From positions 62,001 through 126,000 of the forward strand of contig SJRY01000250.1 in NCBI GenBank assembly GCA_011319805.1: a DNA stretch of 64,000 nucleotides. Direction: 5' to 3'. Below are positions 1-12,956 of the stretch, piece after piece (position 1 is the stretch's first letter; each line of letters begins with the position of its first letter). The position numbers were made by a program, and so were the translations under genes. A model generated the notes under the pieces. The model was not told where the DNA came from, did not search any database, and was given only the letters and a program-made list of their open reading frames with translations. Source of the stretch: Macrocybe gigantea (taxonomy: Eukaryota; Basidiomycota; Agaricomycetes; Agaricales; Callistosporiaceae).

Positions 1-1078
1 TACCAAAATACGCTAGGGAAGCAGACGACTATATTCCTTCTTCGTTCCCTGCGGCCGTCAGGGGTATACAGGTCGGTATTATTTACCAATTATCGATCGG
101 CGCTGATCTAGACAACCACTCGCAGTGGGGACAATCGCGATTATTGCGAGTATGTTCACACCGCAAAGGAGAAGTCAGGCAGTCATAGTGAAGCTGATGT
201 CCGCGAAGTGTCAATCAAGTCCTTCTCCATGGCAAACAACATCCGCTATCCAGGTTTCCAACTACTTTCTCTTATAGATCCGGGTGATCGTCCTGAAACT
301 TCCCAGAAGTCATTCGTGGATACTCCGTGCTTTCTGCCAGATCAATATGGCATATATACGTCCATCTTTATGCCTCTGGCTGTGTTTAACACAATCATCT
401 CCTTCTGCTCAATATCCGTCGCTTTCAGAATGAACACCGTCTGCGGATCGACCCTCTCGCAACATCGCCGCAAAGTAGTGGATCGACCACCCCAATACCA
501 CCACAGCCTGAATCGGCAATATGGTCCCCATACACCCCGGTTGTGCCAGTTAGCCCAAGGCATACGCTTCCCGCGCACCTTCGAACACCGAATGCAAACG
601 CTGGTCCCACCTTCCGGGCCTCCAGACCTGCAACTCCTGTTGATTCGCCGCTTCTCGCACCGGTGATATATCCGCCTGAGGATGACGAGGAGACGATGTA
701 TCCAGCACAATATGTGACCCGTCGCGACAGTTATTCCCTGACGAAAGTTGGCAAAACAACGGGCACGCAGACAGAGAGACCCCTATTCCTCAATTCACAT
801 CTGCCCCTGGATGGAAGGCCGTGCCTTATAGGCGAGGTTGGTCTTGGTCCTGGACCTTCGTGTTTCGTGGAAGGCGGAGACGGATGACTCTCAGATTACC
901 CCTGCCCAGCAAAAGTTGGACAGAGATGCTGGGAACTACAGTCATGCCGAGTGGAAAACTGGTCGTCCACAATCGTCATACCGTCATACAGAGCACGCTC
1001 TTGGACGTGCTCAATGTATTCTGGCCGTCCTTTCTAATTTGGGTACTACTTATTTGGTGGATCTATGCTACGTATTAG
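1..1078 (+). CDS. Ted1/Cdc1-type metallophosphoesterase, C-terminal part (cut by left edge)
   Basis: This is the 3' part of a gene that begins left of the window. The first exon ends near position 80 and a GT-AG intron runs to about 134. The next exon reads SGDNRDYCEYVHTAKE, then REVSIKSFSMANNIRYPGF, the signature that follows the catalytic domain in Cdc1/Ted1/PGAP5 proteins. It then crosses a hydrophobic helix (about 352-430), a proline/serine-rich linker, a WSWSWTFVFRGRRRR block and a last membrane helix ending in WVLLIWWIYATY at the stop. Family members are ER membrane Mn-dependent phosphodiesterases that remove ethanolamine phosphate from GPI anchors. The frame changes near 433 and near 775; each fits one missing base (an A run and a GA repeat). 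The family call rests on the C-terminal half only, because the metal-binding motifs lie outside the window. Confidence 0.7.
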
Positions 1079-1237
1079 ATCACTAGGAACCACGGACAAT
1101 ATAAAGAACGGCATATCTACGGATGGTACGTATAACACTAGTCATGGCCTGTTATACACTATGGGGAATTTTGCTCACCAACCAAAATCAATCCTGGTGT
1201 TGTCTTGGATCTAGTCAAGGGAATATCGGGATTTGCG

Positions 1238-2056
1238 TTATTGCGAAGCCACCCACACCCAAAACTTATAGATGCCTTAGCCACAGACGACGAAGACAAT
1301 TAGTACGACGTACATAATCCTGAGAGCTTTTCAATGGGGGAATGGAAATACAAGCTCGTCGTGAATTCAGCAAACAACCAAAGGGCAACCAGAGCAATAT
1401 TCACAGCCATCGCCACGTAGTGCCACGTTGGATGGGGAGTTCGGTGGGGCGGAACGAATATTTAAGTTGGTCCACGAGGAAGAGGATGGACATTGTAAGA
1501 AGGAAGACATGTCCAGAAACATCATGACCTCGCCGTATCCTGGGGATACCATGCCAATCGGGATGGAGCAGGGAAGAGGATATTGCGAGGAAAAGGTCGG
1601 GGTGGCTGGAGGGGGAGACTCTCGTCTTCAAGACGCATTCGTTCATGGGAACGCTGATGATGTCTCCAGAGGGAAGAGTGAGGAGACACTCGCCTCCTGA
1701 GGCCACCAGCAATCTCTCAAATAAGGAAGGACCGAAGAACCAGCTGACGAAGACAAGCCAGGCAAACGTTTCGGTCAGCCACTGAAAGAACCGCTTCGCT
1801 GTCCGTATCGATGGTGGACTGGTTGCCCATAAGATAAGGAAGCCGCGGAGGTCCAAGCCCATGCTTTCTTGATAAAATAGACATTCAGTGCGGTCGATTT
1901 GTTAGCGTAATAATGTGTATCTGCCAAGGGGTGCGGGAGGTGGGCGAGAAGGGGATTAGAGGTGTCGAGATACGTGTCATACACGACGGAGTAAAGAGTC
2001 CCGCAGAGCACCGTACTGGCTACGGCAACGAGGGAGGCGCGGCGTAAATCGAACAT
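1238..2056 (-). CDS. FIT/Scs3 family lipid-droplet protein, with two apparent frame breaks
   Basis: The protein resembles fat storage-inducing transmembrane proteins (FIT2; yeast Scs3/Yft2), ER membrane enzymes that cleave fatty acyl-CoA and support lipid-droplet budding. Visible landmarks are an N-terminal helix after MFDLRRASLV, then LWATSPPSIRT, then ETFAWLVFVSWFFGPSLFER, then GHDVSGHVFLLTMSILFL carrying the first family histidine, then LYFHSPIEKLSG carrying the second. A final short exon probably follows a 38-nt intron and ends at 1238. The frame must shift near 1825 and again between about 1430 and 1470, and no GT-AG intron can fit at either place. Each break would be repaired by one extra base. 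The gene lies head-to-tail behind the heme-synthesis gene, with only 81 bp between that stop and this start. Estimated length is about 260 residues, normal for the family. It could be a young pseudogene, but sequence error is more likely. Confidence 0.75.
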
Positions 2057-2137
2057 CTGAATAGGTGGTTTGGCTGAACAACTACTACGTAAGTCGATTT
2101 TGTGTGAAGGTCATGTGATTACAGCTATATCAACACT

Positions 2138-3390
<1,253 letters not shown>

Positions 3391-4170
3391 GATTATACAG
3401 GAGGGCAGCTGAGTTCGGTATGAAGTCGATGGAAGTGACAGCAAGAAGGATGAGCAAACTTGAAGAAGAGGAGGGAACTGATCAATTTGAAATTTTTCAA
3501 CCGGGGGTCGTTGCATACATATATGGTAACCAGCAAAACACACTCGATCAAGATACTTACAGATGACTACGATCTGCCAGTTACGACAGTTTGATATTCA
3601 TCTTGTATGAACCCCAAGTCCTTACAACTGCAGTACATCTCCCTTGGCAAGCGGTGTTGGGCAGTGCCCCACCTACATCCCACTGATTTTTTGTTGCGAT
3701 CTTGACGCCAACAACATCGAAGTGCTCTTTGCCTTGACTCGGCGAGGATCTCCGACTGTGGAATGATCGCAAATGCACGGGGCAAAGGAAAGACAAAAAG
3801 TGGCGAGAGAATAAGAATTGAGCCGAGCTGGCAAAATCTCGCATTGCAGAGGGTAGACAATGGATAACAACTTGGAGTTCAAAACAACCATTGTACTCCC
3901 ACAATTGACTGCACGGCCTGATCGTAGCTAGGCACGTAACGCGTCGCTGAAAAGCGGATGTAAGTTAAACGAGGATGACTAGGAACCCGTCAACAAGATG
4001 CAAACAAACGCTGCGCGGTCACGTGGGCTTGTTGACTGACTCTGCGTGTGATAGAAAAACGAGGCAAGTGGTGGCCGCCTGACCCCCGCTCATTGTTCCC
4101 CACGACCGTCACGACTATCGCCCGCAACCTACTCTCGTCGACAACCAGCGCCGTTCCGCTATTCCTAATC
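3391..4170. other. intergenic region between divergent HEM2 and WEE1
   Basis: This 780-bp stretch separates two divergent start codons and should hold both promoters. Short open frames exist on both strands (for example 3567-3904 minus), but none has recognisable conservation or a sensible exon structure. I see no RNA gene or repeat. In the Wee1 frame the reading frame stays open upstream of 4171 but contains no ATG. Confidence 0.6.
4019..4025. promoter_or_regulatory. E-box-like TCACGTG
   Basis: TCACGTG lies about 150 bp upstream of the Wee1 start. It matches the core bound by bHLH factors such as Cbf1. A 7-base match is expected by chance in a region of this size fairly often, so this is only a candidate. 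Confidence 0.2.
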
Positions 4171-5267
4171 ATGGCTACGCTGGCGTCCACCCCGACAAAG
4201 GACTATGTCTCGCTTCGTACCACGCCACGCGACCCCGGCATGTCTCCTTCGTACCGGTCTCGCCATTGTACTCCTCCAAGACTAGTCTCGCTATCCTCCG
4301 AGCTGTCTTCGTTTGAATCGCCTATGTTCACCCCTTCACCGCTCAGGCAGCGCCCTCTATTCCCCAACCGCCTCTCCGACGACCTCCACGATGGCGACGA
4401 TTTGTTCCTGCAATCGCCCTACAGACTTCCTGCGCTGGCGCATAACCCGTCCTATACCGTCAGACCCCAACCTATACCCGCCGACGACGAAGAAGGCTCC
4501 ATATTCCTCGCTTCTTCGCCGCCTGCAAGATCCCCCTTCCTTCCTTCATCCTCGTCACAACCTCTTCGAACCCCTGTAAAGCAGATGCATCGTGTCACCA
4601 GCCGTTCAGCCCTTGCCATCAAACATCTCAATACTCCGCCCCCCTCAGAACCTGACTTCGCTGACGTCGACAATGTCAAGCTCGCTTCACGTGTAGGCAT
4701 CGGTACCAAGCGGAAGTCAGTGCAATCCAACATCACCCCCGTCCGTCAGAATACCTTGACTCCGTTAATCATCACTTCCGCACAACCGTTAGGCCAGTTG
4801 GTCAAGCAACGCGGATTTGACCGTCTTGCGCCACTCCCGCCTCCGAAGTTTGTGACTCAAACTCCTCAAACAAGAGCCGAGACCGATGTGTATCTCAAAC
4901 ACCAGACAGCTACATTGACCCGTCTCCGGCTTACAGATTTCAACGACACCGCCGAGGAGTTCGGAATTGCTGATGATGACTCGGGGTGCGAGCTGGACCA
5001 TTATGAGCGCGTGCTTTTCACGTGTCCCAGGCCGAAGAACAAAGATGGTAGCCTTGGAAGGACTTCTGGCCCCATTGCTATCAACAAGCACAAGACGAAG
5101 GAGGACGAGGAAGTCGTTGAGGCTATTTCACCTGGCGGGCATATCATTAAGCGTCGTGCTCGTTCGCGGCCGCTTTCGGCGGAATTGCTCGAAAGTGTTC
5201 AGAGATCACCTACTTCACCCGTGAGAGTAAGATACGTTCATCTATGCTTTTGTCCTAAACCTCATCA

Positions 5268-5305
<38 letters not shown>

Positions 5306-8154
5306 CCCTTCTCTCTGTGTCTCAGGATAACCATAAGGCGGCCAGGCCACGCTTGAGCGGGATAGTCTTTCCGTCTGTTTCTCACCGTCGTGGTCATTCA
5401 CGTTCCAACTCTTCGTCGTCCGAGTCCGCATCTCCGCAGCCCCGCAGGCGACTCAACAATGGACCTCCTCCACCGCCGAACTTCCAAACCTCTCGCTCTG
5501 CGATGAGCCGGCAAAGCAGTGGCAGTTCCGCGACTCTTTTCTTTGGCCCGACGATCACACCTGCCCATAGCCCGATTGCTTCAACGCCATCATCAAACGC
5601 CGATCTTCAGCGTGTTCGTCTGGAGTCGCTCAATCGACATAGTCATGCAGGCTCTGACGCGGCACCGAACTGCTTGCCTGCTTGGAACGCGATTCAGAAC
5701 CGTGCCTCGACATCGCCACAATCTTCTCCACACCAGGCAAACACATCCCATTCAAGCATCGATGAAGATGAAGACATGTTCTTCAATAGTTCTCATGACT
5801 TGTCTTTCAAATTCAGCATCACGGAAGGTACACCCTCTCCTAAATCGAGGAAATCCACGACACCATTGCCCATCAAGTACAAACCGAGGGACTCCGGCGT
5901 TGTCCTCAGCGACGAGGATATGGATGTTCTGCCTGGCGATTACCCGATTGGCATGCCTGCAGCTTCGACAAGTGTGGGCACGCTTCCTTCGGATGGCGAG
6001 GATGACCTTGTCACGCCTGGTGTCGGTCCTGAAGAGTATTCCGGGTGGCCGACTATTGTCATCGAAGGCAACGACCATACCGGCACGCGCCATCTGTCTG
6101 GTGTACCCGGAAATGACGCAGATGCCTTCATTATGCGAATGCTCACCAAGACTGGTAACGTGTCTCCAGATGGTAAGAAAAGGGTGCCTGGTACACCTGT
6201 CAAGGCCAAGAAGGCTTTTCTTGGTGCACAACGACCCTGGCAGAGCGCAGTAGCGGCCAAGATTGCGCTACACGATGACTGGGGGATGAAGAAGGACGGA
6301 AAGGTGCCCAGGAAAAGTCTGCCTGCTGCTGTGCCCGCTCGGGGCAAGCGGACGCGCCTAAACCTCCTTGATCAGAGCACCGACTCGGAGAAAGAGGAAG
6401 ACAGCCCGAGCAATCGAAGAGAAAAATACTTTGGGTTAGGCTTGGGTCGGCCGGACTCCACAGGTGTTGGAGGATCAGCGTTCGTGCCAAGGACACGATG
6501 GCTCATGCGGAGAAGCAGCAGTGGCGCCTTTTCCAGTGGGAGCGAGTCGCCTTCATCTGCAGGCACCCCAACGCAACCCAAGGGAAGAGGTTAGTACATC
6601 GAAACTCAATTCCTATTGTTCGTTTTGCTCATTTTCACTCCTAGATTGGCATCTGCCTAGCGTCCCGGTTCAATTTTCACCTTCCCGCGGTGCATTTGAA
6701 TTATCGCCATTACGTTCCACGTCAAATTCTTCGAACAGTTCAATAGCGACCCTCAATTCCCCCACGTTACATTCCAGTCGCCAATCTAACTCTACGGCTC
6801 ACACACACATTGGCTTCGACTCCAGTTCCGCACCCCGACGGCTTTCCGCTCTGTCAAGTGATGAGCGCTTTGGTCGATTCGAACGCGACTTTGTTGAGCT
6901 GGACGAACTTGGTTCTGGGGAATTTGGGAAAGTGATCAAGGTCCGGCGCAAGGTCGGCAATGATGGCGATGTCTTCGCGGTAAAGAAATCAAAGAGGTTT
7001 GAAGGGCCAAGACATCGGTGAGTAATTTGTCCTGCTTCGACTTTTTCCTATAGAGGTTGTCATGACGTTGATGCGGTTCTTCTAGACTCAGACTGAGGGA
7101 AGAAGCTGATATTTTGAGACACCTAGCCAAAGTGGCCGTTGCAAGTGCCGTCATTGAAGGAGATAGACACCCCAACGTCCTTGGATATATCGATAGTTGG
7201 CAAGAAGACGACGTACTTTTCATCCAAACGGAGTTGTGCGAATCCGGGAGTTTGTCTCGATTTCTGTGGGAATATGGGCGCGTTTTCCCAAGGCTAGACG
7301 AAGCAAGGGTTTGGAAGATCATTGCTGATCTCAGTAACGTAAGCGGATAGCACTATTCGGTTCCACCTAACTCATATATCAAAACCTATAGGGCCTTCGA
7401 TTCATCCACGATGCCGGAGTCATTCATTTGGATCTGAAGCCATCCAATGTCCTCATTACACGGGAAGGCCGATTCAAGATTGGGGATTTCGGAATGGCGT
7501 CAATGTGGCCTCGGCCCAACCCAACAGGAACGGAGAACGGGAGGGGTGGGTTCGAGAGGGAGGGCGACAAGCTCTATCTCGCTCCAGAGGTACTTCAAGG
7601 CGAATACAGCAAAGCAGCTGATGTATTCAGGTTCGTTTCGCGGTTCGACCGGGTGTTTTTTTTTTTCTCTTTCTCTTTTCTTTTCTCACGTCAGTTTTAT
7701 TTTATGCAGCTTTGGCATGACAATTTTGGAGACTGCCACCAATATAGTAGTTCCTGACCAGTAAGCGCAAATCGGGCCGGGGTCTTCCCCATTCACAGTT
7801 CAAAGTGCTGATTCTATCCTTTTTTTTCCCTGTCTCTGAAGAGGGGATGCCTGGCATCGCTTACGTCGAGAGGACTTCTCACAAATCGATCTCGATGGCA
7901 GTCCAGAGTTACTGGACATGATAAAAAACATGATGCGGACAGCGCCGTCATCGCGTTTGCCTGTTCATGCCATTTTCGATCATCCTATCGTGTGCCGAGC
8001 AAGAGCGTTCATGGAGCATGTGTACATCAACGCGAAGAATGCTGGCACTTCGACCTTCGCAGCTTCTCCATTGGCAAGTACGCACCACGGCTTTCTGAGC
8101 GATATCCTGGGTCGGGCAGCAGTGGACGATGTCGCGATGGATCTGAGCGTTTGA
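4171..8154 (+). CDS. WEE1: Wee1-type mitosis inhibitor kinase
   Basis: Wee1 kinases phosphorylate the inhibitory tyrosine of Cdk1 and delay entry into mitosis. The seven-exon model (introns 5227-5325, 6590-6644, 7018-7085, 7339-7391, 7631-7709, 7761-7841) adds up to exactly 1,182 codons plus stop with no frame break. The first ATG in frame is 4171; the frame is open further upstream but has no ATG. Residues 1-850 are a long disordered S/T/P-rich region with many SP/TP sites. The kinase domain starts near residue 855: LGSGEFGKVIKV (glycine loop), FAVKKSK (lysine), HDAGVIHLDLKPSNVLI (catalytic loop), KIGDFGMAS, then EGDKLYLAPEVL, the Wee1-specific activation segment. After the domain only a short tail remains. 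The alternative donor at 5221 would remove two more residues. The catalytic residues look intact. Confidence 0.93.
5270..5303 (+). repeat. 34-base poly-T tract inside a WEE1 intron
   Basis: An uninterrupted run of 34 T lies upstream of the CTCAG acceptor of the first WEE1 intron (5227-5325). It acts as a very long polypyrimidine tract. The intron is 99 nt, has no stop in the coding frame, and would add a polyphenylalanine stretch if retained. Run length is likely to be uncertain in any sequencing read. Confidence 0.9.
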
Positions 8155-8738
8155 GGACGAATTCTACTGTGCATGAGTTGACGGACGTTGGAATGTTCCT
8201 TTTTTTTTTTTAATTATGTGTTGAGGTTGACATTCTTGCATTTTATATATCTCCTGCATTGCTACATACTAGATAGTTTACGATGATATGATACACATAG
8301 GCTAACTGATATACATACATTAGATAGGACTGGATATGGAGCATGTGTTGCTGTGATCAGATGTCAGAGAAGGAGACCGCCACAAATCCAGAAGCTGTTC
8401 GCGGAGACACAGCAACAGATCAGCAAACCAACCGAGTTAGTCTGAAGTTCCTGGCAACGGCTTGGAGAAGGGAGGGGGCAGATACTGTCTGGGACCCTGC
8501 ACAAGATTCCCGCCGTTCTTTTCGCTCCTCCATCCTGATTTTCCATGTTCTAATCCACAAGCCTATCATTCTACTTAATCCCATACACCACTACCACCGA
8601 TGCTCTCCCGCCCCCTACATCACGACCCTCCTTCTGCCCTGTACACTCTGCCCCTTCCCACTCAAAATTCTGCAATCGCTGTTCACACCCTCCTCGACTC
8701 AGCCCCGTCTGCCCCCGTCTGCACAACCTGGCCTCTCC
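8155..8738. other. intergenic region with CT-rich promoter stretch
   Basis: This stretch runs from the WEE1 stop to the homeobox start. A T run at 8201-8211 and AT-rich sequence up to about 8340 suit a 3' end. From about 8560 to 8735 the plus strand is strongly pyrimidine-rich (for example CCTCCTTCTGCCC), a common feature just upstream of fungal transcription starts. An in-frame ATG at 8343 precedes the chosen start but would add low-complexity sequence that looks non-coding. Confidence 0.5.
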
Positions 8739-11013
8739 ATGGACCCCTCCTCCGTCGATTTCCGCGCATTCTACCCGTATACCCCCAACGAGGTCAAGCA
8801 TCGGAAACGCACGACCTCCACCCAGCTGAAGACCCTCGAGAGTGTCTTCAAGCGGGATACAAAACCCAATGGACCCTTACGCGTCGAGCTCGCTCAGCAG
8901 CTGGGCATGACCGCGCGAGGCGTTCAGGTCAGTGCCCTTTCTCTTTCCGCCGATGTCGCGTGTGTTGATTGTTTATCGCCTCATCCGCAGGTCTGGTTTC
9001 AGAACAGGTGTGTTTTTTTCTTCTCTCTCTATGATGTGTAACAGCGCCAAGCGGCAGCGTATTCAATCCAATGAAATATTTGTTTATCGTTTACAGGAGA
9101 GCCAAGGAGAAGCTGAAGGCAGGAAAGGCGGCCAAAGCGGCCACCAGCCTCACAAGAAACGATACGGGCAAGGTCAATTCCCCGTCGCAGAAAGATGCAA
9201 AGTCCTCTCCATCAAGCCCGGTCAAGGAGGCCGATGGGAGCGTCGCGAGGGCACCTACGCCTGAACAAGTGTCCTCAGCGCCTCAAGTCCAAGACCACGC
9301 TGTCGTTCCTCCCCATTCGCATCAGCAATCCGCTGGCAACGAGGTCGCATCCGCGTTGTGGCAGGAGCAATCCTCAGAGGCGGCGCACCAGGTCAATCGG
9401 CCGTACCCACCGCTCGAGGATGGCGGTCTTCAAGCCGCCCACCGACGAGGCTCGCTCCCTGCAAACGCCCTCTTTCCCACGGACCCATCTACGAACAGCC
9501 CGCAACCCATCGATGCGTTTGATCCCTTTGCTCGAAGGCGATCCGTTGATGCGAGTCTTCAGCGCCTTGCTAGCAACCCATATGCACCGCTCGCTAGGGC
9601 CAAGAACGGCCTCGAACTCAGTTCGCGGATCATGACCGCTTCTAGCCGTCTTCGCCAGCTCAACCGCTCGCCCTATGGACCGATACCTCCAAGGACCCTG
9701 GGCAACGGCGCCTCTATGCCTTATAGGCTCGATATGCGCCGGGCCTCGATGGATTCACGTGCTCTTCACTTCCAGTCTCGGGTCCCAACGTCTCCCTCTC
9801 CATCACCGCTGTCTCCATACCATGTCGTACGCGGCTCCTTGCCCGATCACAACCTGTACGCGATATCATCGCGTCCTGTGGCATCGCCCATCCCCGGGCC
9901 GTTGCCGTCACCAAACTTCTCGTTTGGTGCTGCGAGCACTCCTTCCATGGGCTCAACAAGCTCAGGAGAGAGCGAGCGCAACTCGCCCGATTCGCTGCAT
10001 TCTTTGAATTTCCGTGGCGAAGATTTTGACGAAGATGATCGCACCTCCGCATCATACGACTCATTCTCCCGATTTGGATCGATCACCTCGATCGCCACGA
10101 GTGAGTCCAGCGTCAATAGCAATCCGTACTACCCGGAAGCAGGCAACGTCCTGGCGGATAATGATGCTGCCGACATGCACAGTGCTGGTAGACGAGACTC
10201 ATGGTGAGCTCTAGACTCCCTCCGGCTTCAACATGCTAACTCTGGTCAATCTTGCAGTACGTCTGGAACATTCGTCACCCTCATGTCAAATCTCGACGTC
10301 AACGGGATGCCAGAGCAGCCACAACTCACGGGCTCTTGGACACGGGCATCTACGCATCGGACGATTTGGCTGCGACGGGTATCGTGCGCATTGAGCCCGC
10401 TAGCACATACCCCTCGCCTACTTCCACCATTTCTCCGGGTACGAATGAAGCCTCTCCAACACATGAAATGACCCGTTCGGCTGTCCCCATCTCCCGGTCT
10501 AGCGAGCTAGCCCTCGCGCTCCAGGGTGATAATGATCAGGTCCGTTGATCAGCTCACCTCCTGGTTTTAATGCAGCCCCTTATTAACGTCCTGTAGCAAA
10601 CTAGCGCTGATGAACGTCCTGCATATGAAACGTCACAGGACCTTTCAATGAGTGTCGCGGAAGTGCATGGGACTGCGCAAGGTTATTTCTATATCCAGAA
10701 CACAACGAACGAGCCGTCTGCCCCACCTGCGGCGAATATGGAACAGAACATGCTGGAGTACTCCGATAAGTATGAATACGAAGCCCGCTCGCATACGCAT
10801 TCTCCCCTTGTTCATGCCCATGCGCATGACACATCGGCGTCCTACGTCGCGACCGGTTACACCACGGATGACACTGGTCAACACATGCTCCAACAGCACG
10901 CCGAATATCAAACATTGACTCCCATGGCCATCTACACTTCATACGGGGATCCGGGCATTGCACCTGTCGAAAACGTTGTGCAAAGCGCCGACACCTATGT
11001 GACATATGTTTAG
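8739..11013 (+). CDS. homeodomain transcription factor
   Basis: The N-terminus MDPSSVDFRAFYPYTPNE leads into a homeodomain at about residues 25-85: KHRKRTTSTQLKTLESVF (helix 1), ELAQQLGMTARGVQ (helix 2 to turn) and VWFQNRRAKEKL (recognition helix). Helix 3 is spread over three exons: the tiny exon 8991-9007 encodes VWFQN, and introns 8928-8990 and 9008-9096 flank it. The rest is a long S/P/Q-rich region with KR-rich patches, typical of fungal regulators. Later introns are 10204-10257 and 10540-10596, with the stop at 11013. The exon sum is 2,012 nt, one short of a whole number of codons. A slip near 10331-10339 explains the missing base and gives about 670 residues. The domain recalls basidiomycete fruiting regulators (hom1/hom2 type), but I cannot assign an ortholog. 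Confidence 0.88.
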
Positions 11014-11566
11014 CCCCTCCCTGAACGTATGTTCGACGAAGTGCTATGCTCTATCCATGCTCTAACCCTAACAAAGCATTATTTCCTATCTCGACACTCC
11101 CTCGCCGACTTCTTTCTGAATCATGCCCTGGCTGTCCTTGTTAAGCAGATTTTTCTGCATCCTTTTTTTTTGCAGGTCGTCTACCTTTCTCCTTGATATG
11201 TTCTCAGTTCGATTGATGCTGAGTGAAAAATGACCTACGTTAACTTACCTACCTCTCCTTTTTTTTTCCAGGTCGCATTACTTGTCAACAATCTCCAAAA
11301 GAAAGTTAACTACGCTCGTTTTATCTTAAGGTTATGTACTTTTAATATTGATTTATACTCGCTCTTCTTCAATAACTTTCAAAATACCCTACACAGTAAA
11401 TACTTATACCTTACAATGTCCCATAGTTTAGCTTGCCGTTGCTCGCGTCGTGCCTCTCTTTCCTTTTTTTTTTTTAGGAATTTTTGGATCTCCATTCCTT
11501 AGCTTGTTTTTGTAAAAATAATTCTACCATAATTCTCTGGCTGAATGCACATGCGAGAAGAGTATA
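11014..11566. other. intergenic region between convergent genes
   Basis: This AT-rich stretch of about 550 bp lies between the stop of the homeobox gene and the stop of the aldo-keto reductase. It contains several T runs (8-11 bases) suited to 3' UTRs. The open frame at 11230-11502 is low-complexity and has no recognisable domain. I see no RNA gene or repeat. Confidence 0.5.
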
Positions 11567-12914
11567 TCACTCTGCGTCAATGGGGTTCCAGCTGATCGCG
11601 CCTTCTTTACCGCGGTCCAAAGAATCAAGCGCGGCCATATCGTCTTTGGGGAGCTCAAAGTCATATAGCTGAATGTTTGATATTATCCGGGAAGGTGTCG
11701 CGCTTTTTGGAAGGGGCACATATCTTTAAATGGGGCATATTGGTTGAAAGGATCGTCAACGCGAAACAACCCGACCGGAGATGGGAGGATCAAATGAAAG
11801 TGCAACTCGACATACCCTTTTTGAAGAGACCAGCGAAGGAGAATTTGAGCTGGGTCTCTGTCATGCTATTTATAGCGAAAGCAAAATTAGCTCTATGTTA
11901 CCATGAATAGTAGCGCTGTCCGACCTTAGTAGCGAGTGAAACAATCGTAGGATGGCCCATTCGTCCGCGGATAAGAGGACAATAGGCTTCGACGACAATA
12001 GAGTGTTCTTTGCAATACGCTACGATGGGGCGTTGTTGGCAAAGAGGATGCAACTGCATGGGACATGAGAAAAAAAAGATGCAGATCAAAAGACTTGCAT
12101 CATGCCTCGATCTGGTTGACGGATGGCATTTCGTACCCCGCCTGTCGAATTTCCTCAAGGTGTTTGACGTTACTGTATCAAAGAGAAATAAATGGTTAGG
12201 ATAGTTGACAAGCAGCGCAGATGTGTATCACGCAACTAGTTGGAGACGCCGACGGTTCGTATTTTGCCGCTTGCTTTGCTTCCTGGAGAGCTCTGTAAGT
12301 CTCTAGACGGCGCTCTTTCCCTGCGAAGGGGTCGTGAATCAGAAAGAGGTCGATGTAGTCTGTATCCGGTGTGCAAAAGGCATTGGCTTCAATGCACTCG
12401 ATGACTAGATGATCGAATGAGTGTCAAAGACAAACCGAACTGAAACCGAGCTAGCGAGTCATCGATGCCCTTGCGAGCCTTTTCGTATGAGTGGCTCTTG
12501 GTCGCGATCTTCGTAGCTTGAAATAGTGTGCGTCAAGACATGAGCGCGTTCCAAGTCTCGGGGTGTCAACGGGACACGTACTGATGAACAGGTCACCGCG
12601 TGGGATTCCTGATTCGTGAACGGCCTCACCGACGGCAGCTTCGTTCCTGTATGCCTGCGCGGAGTCGACGTGTCTACGCCACGGGGATAAGATAAGAGTG
12701 GGAGCATCAGACACGTCGAGAAGTTGAGATGTACCGGTAGCCGGCCTGGAACGCCTGTAAGCAGGACTGCTTTGTGGTGAAGTTCTGATAGACGCCGAAC
12801 CCGAGACGGGGTATGGAATAGCCTGTTGGAACTGGTCGTTCGGGCGACTGCGGAAGGAGTGGCGAAAGACGCACCCGAGGAGAGTGGGATGGTCGCGGTG
12901 ATGGATAGCGCCAT
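11567..12914 (-). CDS. aldo-keto reductase
   Basis: This is an NADPH-dependent oxidoreductase of the AKR superfamily, reducing carbonyls to alcohols; the substrate cannot be read from sequence. Exon 1 gives MALSITATIPLSSG and splices by a 52-nt intron to YSIPRLGFGVYQNFTTK. The catalytic tetrad is visible: D and Y in HVDSAQAYRNE, K in TTKIATKS, H in DYIDLFLIHDPF. Then GKIRTVGVSN, NVKHLEEIRQAGYEMPS, NQIELHPL, AYCPLIRG, DPAQILLRWSLQKG, and the C-terminal VPLPKSATPSRIISNIQ motif that binds the cofactor phosphate. Seven or so introns are needed, one of them (12054-12105) a GC-AG intron between QIE and LHPL. The frame slips near 12267-12270 (GCGGC for GCxGGC). Length is about 300 residues, normal for the family. 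Its start lies 42 bp from that of the divergent RING gene. Confidence 0.88.
12054..12105 (-). other. GC-AG intron in the aldo-keto reductase gene
   Basis: The donor reads GAG|GCATGA and the acceptor CATGCAG. Removing these 52 nt joins NQIE to LHPL, the highly conserved NQIELHP motif of the family, so both borders are fixed by protein conservation. Confidence 0.75.
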
Positions 12915-12956
12915 GGGAGAGCGGAGTAGGATGATCGCTTTTAGTCCCGCACGGCC

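Noticed and set aside
3567..3904. Overlapping minus-strand frames upstream of HEM2
   Set aside because: No recognisable motif, no splice structure; lies in the divergent promoter region.
4048..4170. Upstream in-frame extension of WEE1
   Set aside because: The frame is open but starts from GTG; the first ATG is at 4171.
11063..11072. Telomere-like TAACCCTAAC
   Set aside because: A single partial repeat inside an ordinary intergenic region; no array.
11230..11502. 90-codon open frame between convergent genes
   Set aside because: Low-complexity AT-rich translation with no domain; lies in a 3' region.
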